A stretch of DNA of 64,000 nt from Afifellaceae bacterium (GTDB taxonomy: Bacteria; Pseudomonadota; Alphaproteobacteria; Rhizobiales; Afifellaceae): NCBI GenBank assembly GCA_028281235.1, contig JANQKG010000027.1:62001-126000 (forward strand). The letters run 5' to 3'. The position numbers and the translations under genes are program-made. Position 1 is the first letter of the stretch. Each line of letters opens with the position of its first letter. Below the pieces are notes generated by a model. That model was not told the DNA's origin. It ran no database searches and was given only the letters and a program-made list of their open reading frames with translations. Shown here piece after piece: positions 35,061-42,782 of the stretch.

Positions 35061-36091
35061 TGAGCGCTGAGAAGGCCAATTCACTGGATGTCGCGCGCCG
35101 CGCCGGGGTAAGCCAATCCGCCGTGTCGCGCGTCTTTACGCCGGGCGCCTCCGTTTCCAAGAAGATGTCGGAGCGGGTCTTGAAGGCCGCCGCGGAGCTC
35201 GGCTATCGACCGAACGTGCTCGCCCGCTCGCTGATTACCGGGCGGAGCCGGATCATTGGGCTGGTGGTCGCCTATTTGGAGAACCAGTTTTACCCCGACG
35301 CGTTGGAGAAGCTCTCCAATGCGCTCAAGAAGCGCGGCTACCACATCCTGGTCTTCATGGCCTCCAACGACCGCGAAGGTGTCGACCAGGTGATGCAGGA
35401 GCTCCTCGACTATCAGGTCGATGGAATCATCACCGCTTCGGTCGCCATCTCCAACGACCTCACCACGCGTTGCAAGGCCGCCGGCATTCCCGTCGTGCTC
35501 TTCAACCGCGACCAGGACGGCGTGAAACTGAGCGCGGTCACCTCCGACAATTATGCCGGCGCCAAGAAGATCGCGGACTTCTTGGTACGCGGCGGACACA
35601 GGCGAATTGCCCACATTGCCGGCTGGGCCGGCTCGTCGACGGGGCGCGACCGCCAGGCCGGGTTCCGCGCCGGGCTGAAGCAGTCCAGCCGCAAGCTCCA
35701 TGTCTGCGTGGACGGTATGTATAGCCGTGAGGTCGCTGCCGCAGCGGTCCATCAGATGTTCAAGAAGCGCTGGAAGCCGGACGCGATCTTCGTCGGTAAC
35801 GACCACATGGCATTCGGCGTCATGGATGCGCTGCGCTACGACCTCGGACTAGACGTGCCGGGGGATGTGTCCGTCGTCGGCTATGACGACGTGCCGCTGG
35901 CCGCCTGGCCCACCTATGATCTGACGACGCTCCGCCAGCCATCGAATCGCATGGTGGAGGCGACCGTCGACACTCTGCTCGGCCAGATCGAAGGCACCGC
36001 GGGGCAATACAAGAAGATCAGAATCGACGGACCGCTCATCGTCCGCGGGACGGCCCGGATACCGGATGGATGGGTCGATGAAGGGCTTTGA
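35060..36091 (+). CDS. LacI-family transcriptional regulator
   Basis: The 343-residue regulator has an N-terminal helix-turn-helix (residues 9-27, LDVARRAGVSQSAVSRVF), the hinge segment ELGYRPNVLARSL, and a periplasmic-binding-protein-like ligand domain (residues 62-330, with IFVGNDHMAFGVMDAL and GYDDVPLAAW). The ATG at 35060 overlaps the SDR stop; a GTG at 35057 is possible. It is the probable binder of the three TGCATAC-type palindromes at 26.6 and 31.4 kb and, being in the regulated operon, probably autoregulated. The inducer is likely the substrate or an intermediate. Confidence 0.94.
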   Translation: MSAEKANSLDVARRAGVSQSAVSRVFTPGASVSKKMSERVLKAAAELGYRPNVLARSLITGRSRIIGLVVAYLENQFYPDALEKLSNALKKRGYHILVFMASNDREGVDQVMQELLDYQVDGIITASVAISNDLTTRCKAAGIPVVLFNRDQDGVKLSAVTSDNYAGAKKIADFLVRGGHRRIAHIAGWAGSSTGRDRQAGFRAGLKQSSRKLHVCVDGMYSREVAAAAVHQMFKKRWKPDAIFVGNDHMAFGVMDALRYDLGLDVPGDVSVVGYDDVPLAAWPTYDLTTLRQPSNRMVEATVDTLLGQIEGTAGQYKKIRIDGPLIVRGTARIPDGWVDEGL

Positions 36092-37046
36092 TCCGCGCTG
36101 GAAGGATTTTCCCGATTTCATCATCGGGATCACCAAGGAGATTTGGGAAGACCGCGGCATCGCCACGCTCCGACGATATTACGCGCCCGACATCGTCGTG
36201 CGTTCGCCTGGCTCCGTAATTGTCGGTAATGAAGGCGTCATCGCCGCAACCTCTGCGACGCTGGCGGAGTTTCCCGATCGCAGGCTCTTCGGCGAGGACG
36301 TGATCTGGTGCGGCACGCCGGAGGCGGGAATGCTCTCCTCGCACCGCATTCTCTCCACCGCGACGCATTCCGGCGATGGCGTCTACGGCAAGGCCACCGG
36401 TCAGAATCTTGCGTACAGAATCATCGCCGATTGCCACGCCATCGACAATTGCATCGACGACGAATGGCTGATCCGCGACCAAGGCGCGATCGTTCGTCAG
36501 CTCGGCTGGGAGCCGGCGGCCTTTGCTCGGGACCTCATCACGCGCGAAGGCGGCGCCGATTCCTGTGTCAAACCGTTCACGCCCGCCATCGATCGGCCGG
36601 GTCCCTACACCGGAACCGGCAACGACAATGAATGGGGCGAGCGCTACGCCGCGACGCTGACCCGCATCATGAGAGCCGACCTCGCCGTCATCCCGGCCGA
36701 ATACGATCGCGCCTGCGAGCTCAATTATCCTGGCAGCGCGTCAGGCCGCTCGCACGAAGACGCCGACCGTTTCTGGGTGGCGCTGCGTTCCGCGTTTCCC
36801 GCCGCCACCTTCAAGATTGAGCACCGGATAGGCCGTGACGATCCGCTGATGCCGCCTCGCGCTGCGATCCGTTGGAGCCTTTCCGGCAAGCACGATGGGT
36901 GGGGCGCCTTCGGCCAACCCACCGGAGCCGATGTCCATGTGATGGGGGCGGCCCACGCCGAGTTCGGTCCGTGGGGGCTCCGCCGCGAATACGTGCTCTA
37001 CGACGAAACCGCCATCTGGAAACAGATCCTGCTGCAGACCGGCTGA
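36078..37046 (+). CDS. Two-domain NTF2/SnoaL-like protein (fourth in cluster, divergent)
   Basis: The 322-residue protein also reads as two NTF2-fold halves: ITKEIWEDRGIATLRRYY with VGNEGVIAATSATLAEFPD in the first, and RSHEDADRFWVALRSAFPAA in the second. It lacks the DGxIxxNWV signature shared by the other three, so it is a more distant member. ATG at 36078 is preferred (GGATGG upstream); ATG at 36066 adds four residues. Either start lies inside the end of the LacI gene, which couples the two. Polyketide-cyclase-like annotation would be automatic, but no polyketide genes are present. Confidence 0.85.
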   Translation: MKGFDPRWKDFPDFIIGITKEIWEDRGIATLRRYYAPDIVVRSPGSVIVGNEGVIAATSATLAEFPDRRLFGEDVIWCGTPEAGMLSSHRILSTATHSGDGVYGKATGQNLAYRIIADCHAIDNCIDDEWLIRDQGAIVRQLGWEPAAFARDLITREGGADSCVKPFTPAIDRPGPYTGTGNDNEWGERYAATLTRIMRADLAVIPAEYDRACELNYPGSASGRSHEDADRFWVALRSAFPAATFKIEHRIGRDDPLMPPRAAIRWSLSGKHDGWGAFGQPTGADVHVMGAAHAEFGPWGLRREYVLYDETAIWKQILLQTG

Positions 37047-37096
37047 GCCACGCAAAGGCCTTTCGCGCCATTGTGGGCGCGCAACTGGCATGAGTA

Positions 37097-38071
37097 ATGG
37101 AGGATGAGGTGACACCCCAGGAGATGGAACAGCGCATTGTTCGCTACGGCGAGTTGGTGCCTTGCCGCACCGCGTTCATCGATGCGCATACGCCGGGCTC
37201 CGACCAGAAGGAGAATTTCACCATCATCGGCGGCGGTGTCTCTGAGGCCGCCGATCAGCACGTGCACATCCGCGAGACGCCCGGCTTCAACATCGGCGCC
37301 GCCGGTCAGCCGCCCAAATGCCGCAACTCCCTTCACAGCCACCGCACGGCGGAGGTGTTCTTCGTGCTCAAGGGTCGCTGGCGCTTCTTCTGGGGCCGCT
37401 GGGGAACGGCGGGCGAGGTGGTGCTTGAGGAAGGCGATATCTTCAACATCCCCACCGGCATTTTCCGCGGCTTTGAGAATATTGGCACCGACTACGGAAT
37501 GATCGTGTCGATCCTTGGCGGCGACGATGCCGGCGGCGGCGTCATCTGGGCACCGCAGGTGATTGAGGACGCCAGGGACCACGGCCTTGTCCTGGCTGAA
37601 TGCGGTCGCCTCTACGACACCAAGAAGGGCGAGCGCCTGCCCGACGGCGCGAAGCCGATGCCGCTTCTCACCGAGGACGAATTGAAAGCCTTCCCCGAAA
37701 CGCCGGTAGCGGACGTCGTGCCGAACTTCATCGGCCGCTACTGGGACATGGTGGCGCTCGCCGCCAACAATCCGGCGAAAGTGATCGGCCCTGACGCCTT
37801 GATCCGCGACCGCCCCGGTTTCGAGGTGGAGCTTCTGGTGCGCGGCTCCATCCCAAAGAGCGATTATGCGAGCGACCGGCATGAGGTGCTGGTCGCCATG
37901 CGCGGCCATTGGAAGCTCAGCTGGGATGGTGGCGAGACGGTGCTTGCGCCGGGCGACACATGCGCGTTCCCGCCGAAGCTCGCCCGCGCGTTGGCTCCTG
38001 CCATGACGGGCGAAGCGAGCCTCTACCGCATTCGCGACACCGACGATCCCGCCGGCCCGACGCGGCATTAG
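37097..38071 (+). CDS. Double cupin-domain protein
   Basis: The 324-residue protein has two cupin-like barrels. In the first (residues 60-160) NSLHSHRTAEVFFVLKGRWR supplies the HxH...E metal ligands, followed by GDIFNIPTGIFRGFEN. In the second (residues 235-315) SDYASDRHEVLVAMRGHWKL and APGDTCAFPPKLARAL follow the cupin pattern with fewer metal ligands. Such proteins can be dioxygenases, isomerases or sugar-binding proteins. Its TAG stop is formed at the junction with repeat A. It follows the fourth NTF2-like gene after 50 bp. Confidence 0.88.
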   Translation: MEDEVTPQEMEQRIVRYGELVPCRTAFIDAHTPGSDQKENFTIIGGGVSEAADQHVHIRETPGFNIGAAGQPPKCRNSLHSHRTAEVFFVLKGRWRFFWGRWGTAGEVVLEEGDIFNIPTGIFRGFENIGTDYGMIVSILGGDDAGGGVIWAPQVIEDARDHGLVLAECGRLYDTKKGERLPDGAKPMPLLTEDELKAFPETPVADVVPNFIGRYWDMVALAANNPAKVIGPDALIRDRPGFEVELLVRGSIPKSDYASDRHEVLVAMRGHWKLSWDGGETVLAPGDTCAFPPKLARALAPAMTGEASLYRIRDTDDPAGPTRH

Positions 38072-38172
38072 AGCATGATCCCGAAAAGTGGAAACCGGTT
38101 TTCGGATGAGATCATGCTCCAGCAAAGAGATAGAGCCTGCATTCTGATTCAATCAGAATGGACAAGGCTCTA
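38070..38172. repeat. Repeat family A, full copy 2
   Basis: GAGCATGATC ... GATCATGCTC (38071-38119) and CATTCTGATT-C-AATCAGAATG (38140-38160) reproduce the element at 25472 in the same orientation. It begins inside the cupin stop codon and ends 19 bp before the ATG of the MetE-like gene. Confidence 0.9.
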
Positions 38173-38190
38173 GCGAGCGGGCGCACAAGC

Positions 38191-39330
38191 ATGGCGACGA
38201 TTCTCACCACCCATGTCGGCTCGCTGCCACGCAGCCAGCCGGTCGTCGATTTCCTGTTCGCCCGCGAGCGCGGCGAGACGTATGATGCTGCCGCCTTCGA
38301 TGCGTGCATGAAGGATGCGGTGGACGATTGCGTCGCCCGGCAGAAGGCGGCCGGTATCGACATCGTCTCCGATGGCGAGACCTCGAAGATCTCCTACGCC
38401 ACCTATGTGAAAGACCGCTACACCGGCTTTAGCGGCGATAGTCCGCGCAACGCGCCCGCGGACCTGAAGCTTTTTCCGAGCTTCCTGGAGCGGCTGGCAA
38501 AGGCCGGCGGCACGCCGCAATACGCCCGGCCCAAATGCACCGGCGAGGTTCGCAGCAAAGACGAGGATGCACTCAAGAAAGACATCGCCAACCTGAAAGC
38601 CGCGATGACCGCGCATGGCATCCAGCACGGCTTCATGAATGCCGCCTCGCCGGGGGTCATCTCGCTGTTTCTGCCCAACGACCATTACCCGACGCGCGAC
38701 GCTTATCTTGCCGCGCTCGCCGACACCATGAAGGCGGAATACGAAGCGATCGTCGCTGCCGGCCTTGACGTGCAGCTTGATTGTCCGGACCTGGCGCTCT
38801 CCCGGCACATGCTGTTCGCTGACCTCTCCGACAAGGAGTTCGTCTCAATAGCCGAAGGCCACGTCGACGCGCTGAACCATGCGCTTAGCGATGTCCCCGC
38901 CGAGCGTGTGCGCGTGCACATCTGCTGGGGCAATTACGAGGGCCCGCATGTCTGCGACATCGGCATGGAGAAGCTCTTCGCCACACTCATGAGGACCAAG
39001 TCGCGCTACGTGCTGTTTGAGACGGCCAACCCGCGTCACGGCCATGAATGGACGGTGTTTCGCGAGCGGCGGAGCACCATCCCCGACGACAAGGTTCTCG
39101 TGCCCGGCGTGGTCGATACGACAACCAACTTCGTGGAGCACCCCGCGCTTGTCGCTGAGCGTATCGCGCGCTTCGTCGACATTGTCGGCGCAGAGCGCGT
39201 GATCGCCGGCTCCGATTGCGGCTTCGGCACTTTCGCCGGTTTCGGCGCTGTCGATCCTGAGATCGCCTACGCCAAGCTTGAAGCCCTTGCTGAGGGGGCG
39301 GCGATGGCGTCGAACGGTGCGCGCCGCTAG
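38191..39330 (+). CDS. Short cobalamin-independent methionine-synthase-like protein
   Basis: The 379-residue protein corresponds to the C-terminal catalytic barrel of MetE without the N-terminal half. The zinc ligands are all present: His243 and Cys245 (VHICWGN), Glu277 (FETANPRH) and Cys343 (GSDCGFGTF). It begins TTHVGSLPRSQPVVDFLFAR, typical of the family; the longer frame to 38158 comes only from repeat A. Relatives move methyl or alkyl groups to or from a zinc-bound thiol (homocysteine, coenzyme M and others). In this context it could transfer a group from the imported substrate, which is inference. Confidence 0.9.
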   Translation: MATILTTHVGSLPRSQPVVDFLFARERGETYDAAAFDACMKDAVDDCVARQKAAGIDIVSDGETSKISYATYVKDRYTGFSGDSPRNAPADLKLFPSFLERLAKAGGTPQYARPKCTGEVRSKDEDALKKDIANLKAAMTAHGIQHGFMNAASPGVISLFLPNDHYPTRDAYLAALADTMKAEYEAIVAAGLDVQLDCPDLALSRHMLFADLSDKEFVSIAEGHVDALNHALSDVPAERVRVHICWGNYEGPHVCDIGMEKLFATLMRTKSRYVLFETANPRHGHEWTVFRERRSTIPDDKVLVPGVVDTTTNFVEHPALVAERIARFVDIVGAERVIAGSDCGFGTFAGFGAVDPEIAYAKLEALAEGAAMASNGARR

Positions 39331-39339
39331 CCGACTGGG

Positions 39340-40044
39340 ATGCGCCAAGACCTCGTTCTCTTGCCCGGCATGATGTGCGACGAGCGGCTCTTTGCGCCGC
39401 AAGTGGCGCATTTCGGCGGGCGCCATGCCGTGTATGTGCCGCGCCTTGTCGGCACCGACACGATCGAAGGTCTGGCGCGGCAGGTGCTCGATGAGATCGC
39501 TTGGGAACGCTTCGTTGTCGCCGGCCTCTCCATGGGCGGCATTGTCGCGATGGAGATGCTGGCGCAGGCACCGGGGCGCATCGACAAGGCCATTCTGCTC
39601 GACACCAACCATTTGGCCGATGCGCCGGAACGGCGCGTCATGCGCGAACGGCAGATCGCCGATGTTCAGGCCGGTCGGCTGCGTCAAGTCATCGTGGAGG
39701 AGATGAAGCCGCATTATCTGGCGGAGGCGAACCGCTCCGACGCGGCACTCCTTGATCTCCTGGTCGCCATGGCGCTTGATCTGGGAGAAGCGGCCTTTGT
39801 CGACCAGTCGCGTGCGCTCGCCGCGCGCTGCGATTACACCGCCGTTCTTGCCGATTGGCCGAAGCCGACGCTTCTGATCTCAGGCGCGGAAGACGCGCTC
39901 TGTCCGCCGGAGCGACACCAGGCCATGGCGGCGCTTCTGCCGAACGCGACACTGGAAATCGTGCCCGGCGCCGGCCACATCACGACATTGGAGCAGCCCG
40001 ACGCAATCAACCGCCTGGTCGACGCCTTTCTTTCGGCGACCTGA
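39340..40044 (+). CDS. Alpha/beta-fold hydrolase
   Basis: The 234-residue protein has a full catalytic triad pattern: Ser64 in AGLSMGGIVAME, Asp185 in ISGAEDALCPP and His213 in GAGHITTLEQP. It starts LVLLPGMMCDERLFAPQVAH, common in small esterases and lactonases of this superfamily. It lies 9 bp after the MetE-like gene and is the last gene of the cluster. It may open a lactone or ester intermediate; specificity is unknown. Confidence 0.92.
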   Translation: MRQDLVLLPGMMCDERLFAPQVAHFGGRHAVYVPRLVGTDTIEGLARQVLDEIAWERFVVAGLSMGGIVAMEMLAQAPGRIDKAILLDTNHLADAPERRVMRERQIADVQAGRLRQVIVEEMKPHYLAEANRSDAALLDLLVAMALDLGEAAFVDQSRALAARCDYTAVLADWPKPTLLISGAEDALCPPERHQAMAALLPNATLEIVPGAGHITTLEQPDAINRLVDAFLSAT

Positions 40045-40166
40045 CGGAACTGTGGCCGCCTCCAAGGTTGACGGCCGGGCCAAAGCGGAGCTAGGCGAAA
40101 GCGCGGTTGCTGCCGCCGCGTAAGCGCGCAGATGATTAGCGGCCTAGTTGCGTTTCGTGCGCAAAC

Positions 40167-40243
40167 GGCCCCGTAGCTCAGTTGGATAGAGCATCAGATT
40201 CCTAATCTGAGGGTCACAGGTTCGAATCCTGTCGGGGTCACCA
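40167..40243 (+). tRNA. tRNA-Arg (anticodon CCT), CCA encoded
   Basis: The 77-nt sequence folds as a standard tRNA: acceptor GGCCCCG/CGGGGTC with one G-T pair, D stem GCTC/GAGC, anticodon arm TCAGA-TTCCTAA-TCTGA, T arm ACAGG-TTCGAAT-CCTGT, discriminator A and encoded CCA. CCT reads AGG. The insertion sequence begins about 16 bp further on. Confidence 0.97.
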
Positions 40244-40258
40244 CTTCCTACCGGGTCC

Positions 40259-41543
40259 ATTCCGGACACATAGGTGACAGTTTATTCCGGAGACATGGGT
40301 AACACCTTTGCTCCGAATGGGTTGGTGATGGGCTCCAGCCTGCATGTCTCGTCGTCAAAGTATCCTAGATCGTAATGCATGAAGCTGGCGAGCCAGAGCC
40401 GGTCGTCGACCTGTTTGATGCCAACACGCTGGCCGGCGAAGACCTGGCTGAGATTGATCTTGCGGCGCTTGAGGCAGATGCGGCCGCATGTGGTGACGGT
40501 GGCCTCCCTGTCGTGGAAGGGATAGTGGAGCTCCGGCAGGCCGGCATAGGGGCGGGTTGAGGGGGCGTAGTGCTCCGCCGGGCAGGCCATGCCCAGCGCC
40601 TGGTGCGGACGCTCAGTGTTGAAGCATTGAAGGAAGTCGTCGAACTTGGCCTGCTGCCTGAGGAAGGTCTCCGCCGCCGGCCTGGTGGCCTCCTGCTTGA
40701 GGGTGAGGTGCATGCGCTCATGGCGGCCGTTCTGTTGCGGATTGCCCGGCTTGATGCGCTCGATCTCAATGCCCAGCCTCAGCCACCAGACGGAGAGCTT
40801 TGAGAGGTTGAACAGTGCGTTGGGTGAAGCGAAGGGGACGCCATTGTCGGTGCGGATGGCTCTGGGCAGACCGAAGGCTTTGAAGGCGCTCTCAAAAACC
40901 GGGAAGGCGGTGACCTCCTTGGTGCTGGCGAGCGCCTCGCAGGCGATGAGGTAGCGGCTGGCATAGTCGGAGATGGTCAGCGGATAGCAATAGCGCCGGT
41001 CGGCGAGCATGAACTCGCCCTTGAAGTCGGCGCACCACAGCGCGTTGGGCTTGCTGGAGGAGGACAGCGGCGTGCCGGTGGCCCTGTTGCGCCGCCTCTT
41101 GCGGCGCTTGACCAGGCCGTGGCGGTCCAGCACCGCATGCACAGTGGAGATCGCCGGGCGCTGGATGTCGGGATAGAGCCGCGCAAGCCGCTCCCTGATC
41201 TTCGGAGCCCCCCAGGCCGGCCGCTCACGCTTCAACCTGACGATCAGCGTCTCGATCTGGATGGGCAGCTGGTTGGCGTGCCGGTAGGGCCGGCGTGAGC
41301 GGTCGCTCAGCCCCTCCACCCCGCAATCGCGGTAGCGCGCGTAGAGCTTGTAGCCGGTCTTCCGGGAGATGCCGAACTCCCGGCACAGACCCGACATCGT
41401 CTCCCCGTCGAGAAGCCGGGCCACGAACTTCACCCGTTCGTCCATGACGTGACACTCCTTCCAAGGCACCTTTGCTCTCCCCGCAAAGGCCCAAAAGTGT
41501 CACCCATGTCTCCGGTAAACTCTGTTACCCATCTCTCAGGAAG
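40259..41543 (-). mobile_element. IS481-type insertion sequence, about 1.28 kb
   Basis: The transposase gene is enclosed by imperfect inverted ends of about 45 bp: inner parts GGAGACATGGGTAACAC (left) and the complement of GTGTCACCCATGTCTCC (right), with a second weaker block outside each (GGTGACAG / CTGTTACCC). Exact outer ends and a target duplication cannot be fixed by eye. The element is intact and lies between tRNA-Arg and the pcm-like gene. Confidence 0.85.
40282..41445 (-). CDS. IS481-family transposase
   Basis: The 387-residue transposase has an N-terminal helix-turn-helix (residues 1-60, LCREFGISRKTGYKLYARYR) and a retroviral-integrase-type DDE core. The three acidic residues are in LWCADFKGEF, AIRTDNGVPFAS and NPQQNGRHERMHLTLK. 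HQALGMACPAEHYAPSTRPY follows, as usual in this family. ATG at 41445 has AAGGAG upstream. No frameshift or stop interrupts it, so the element may still be active. Confidence 0.95.
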   Translation of the reverse strand: MDERVKFVARLLDGETMSGLCREFGISRKTGYKLYARYRDCGVEGLSDRSRRPYRHANQLPIQIETLIVRLKRERPAWGAPKIRERLARLYPDIQRPAISTVHAVLDRHGLVKRRKRRRNRATGTPLSSSSKPNALWCADFKGEFMLADRRYCYPLTISDYASRYLIACEALASTKEVTAFPVFESAFKAFGLPRAIRTDNGVPFASPNALFNLSKLSVWWLRLGIEIERIKPGNPQQNGRHERMHLTLKQEATRPAAETFLRQQAKFDDFLQCFNTERPHQALGMACPAEHYAPSTRPYAGLPELHYPFHDREATVTTCGRICLKRRKINLSQVFAGQRVGIKQVDDRLWLASFMHYDLGYFDDETCRLEPITNPFGAKVLPMSPE

Positions 41544-41590
41544 GGCAGACCCCGCTCATGCTTGGGCAGGGCGGCTTCAAAAGCATGACC

Positions 41591-41790
41591 CCGCATGGAG
41601 CGGAAGCGAAATGCGGGACGCTCTCTCGCACACCGTTTCGTTTGTCATCCCGGAAAGCGCGTCAGCGCTTGTCCGGGATCCATAGCCACCGGAGCGAGCG
41701 AGAGGACCGCGCTTGGTTTCATCTCGTCCGTGGGGTGTTCATGGGTCCCGGTCTCGGCCTTCGGCCGAACCGGGATGACAGGCGAGAGGT
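41591..41790 (+). repeat. Repeat family C, copy 1
   Basis: The roughly 200-bp segment begins CCGCATGGAGCGGAAGCGAA and holds TTTGTCATCCCGGAAAGCGC, then CGTCAGCGCTTG, then TTCATGGGTCCCGG and a closing CCGGGATGAC. It recurs inverted at 50501-50662. Outer ends of the CATCCCGG part are inverted copies of each other. It encodes no plausible protein. Confidence 0.82.
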
Positions 41791-41845
41791 TTATCGCGGC
41801 CGCGGCCGTTGTCCCCGGATTGCGCGGAAGCGAAATGCGGGGGAG

Positions 41846-41930
41846 GGCGAAGCAAGGTCGGACAAGGCCATCCTCCAGCAACGAGACGGAGCCTCCATTC
41901 TGATTCCATCAGAATGGAAAAGGCTATAGA
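41846..41930. repeat. Repeat family A, partial copy (right half)
   Basis: The segment contains GGCGAAGCAAGGTCGGACAA, also found at 21734, followed by TCCTCCAGCAA and the palindrome CATTCTGATT-C-CATCAGAATG (41896-41916), which matches the second part of the full copies at 25472 and 38070. The left palindrome is missing. With repeat C it fills the 420 bp between the IS and the pcm-like gene; no gene is seen there. Confidence 0.75.
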
Positions 41931-41962
41931 ACCCACCGATCGTCATCCTCGGAGCGCTTCGC

Positions 41963-42625
41963 ATGGCCGATTTCGCTACGCTGCGGCGGCGCATGGTGGA
42001 CAATCAGATCAGGCCCAACGCGGTTACCGATCCTGATGTGATCCAGGCAATGCTTGCCGTGCCGCGGCATGTCTTCGTGGCCGAAGACGAGATGCCGTTC
42101 GCCTATGCGGAGCGTGAGCTTCTCATGTCCGCCGCCGCGCCGGAACGGCGCATGCTGACGCCGGTCAATCTGGCGCGTCTCGTCCAGGCGCTGCCGCTCG
42201 GCCTGGAAGCCAGCACCATGGTGGTCGGTTGCGGCTCGGGCTGCTCCGCCGCGATCCTGGCGCATCTTTCAGCGTCGGTCGTCGCTTTGGAGGAGGACCC
42301 CGCATTGCTTGCTGAGGCCCGCAAATGCCTGGCGGAGGTCGCTGCGGCGAACGTCACGCTGGCGGAGGGGAGGCTCATCGACGGCTGGCCGGCCGGGGCT
42401 CCCTACGACGCCATCCTTGTTGAGGGGGCCGTTGAGGCCTCGCCGGACGCGCTGATCAGCCAGTTGAAGCCAGGCGGAATGCTCGCGGCGATCCAGCGTT
42501 CGGAGAGAATCAGCCGCGCGATGCTCTGGGAGCACGTGGGCGAGTCTGCGGCCAAATGGCCGCAATTTGAGGCCTGGGCGACCGTGCTGCCCGGGTTCGA
42601 GCGCGAGGCCGCGTTCGTGTTCTAG
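41963..42625 (+). CDS. Protein-L-isoaspartate O-methyltransferase-like protein
   Basis: The 220-residue class I methyltransferase begins FATLRRRMVDNQIRPNAVTD with VPRHVFVAED, as in Pcm. The S-adenosylmethionine loop is VVGCGSGCSAAILAHL near residue 75. The substrate loop of true isoaspartate repair enzymes (GQTISQP-like) is replaced by AAPERRMLTPVNLARL, so the repair activity is doubtful. This variant is typically found before tolC in Hyphomicrobiales, as here. Confidence 0.88.
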   Translation: MADFATLRRRMVDNQIRPNAVTDPDVIQAMLAVPRHVFVAEDEMPFAYAERELLMSAAAPERRMLTPVNLARLVQALPLGLEASTMVVGCGSGCSAAILAHLSASVVALEEDPALLAEARKCLAEVAAANVTLAEGRLIDGWPAGAPYDAILVEGAVEASPDALISQLKPGGMLAAIQRSERISRAMLWEHVGESAAKWPQFEAWATVLPGFEREAAFVF

Positions 42626-42749
42626 CCGCCTGTGCAGAACGGCTAGGAATCTGTTGCATTTGCGCCGCGTTCACGCCTCATTCTTGTTGATGACGGTCGG
42701 ACGCGGGCGCAAAGACATCAGAGCATGTTAGTAGTGGCCGCGCGGTCGG

Positions 42750-42765
42750 CTGACGTCACCGTCAG
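42750..42765. promoter_or_regulatory. Short palindrome CTGACG-TCAC-CGTCAG before tolC
   Basis: A 6-bp perfect inverted repeat lies 18 bp before the tolC start. It could be an operator or a leader hairpin; no regulator is identified. Confidence 0.35.
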
Positions 42766-42782
42766 GCGGATTCGAGGAGCCC

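Noticed and set aside
36078-37046. Polyketide cyclase in a polyketide gene cluster
   Set aside because: The fold fits SnoaL-like proteins, but there are no polyketide synthase, acyl carrier or tailoring genes nearby.
38158-38190. N-terminal extension of the MetE-like protein (start at 38158)
   Set aside because: These codons come from the end of repeat A; the family sequence begins at the ATG at 38191.
40167-40243. tRNA-Arg as attachment site of an integrative element
   Set aside because: No integrase, excisionase or repeated tRNA 3' end was seen in the window; only an IS481-type transposon is next to it.
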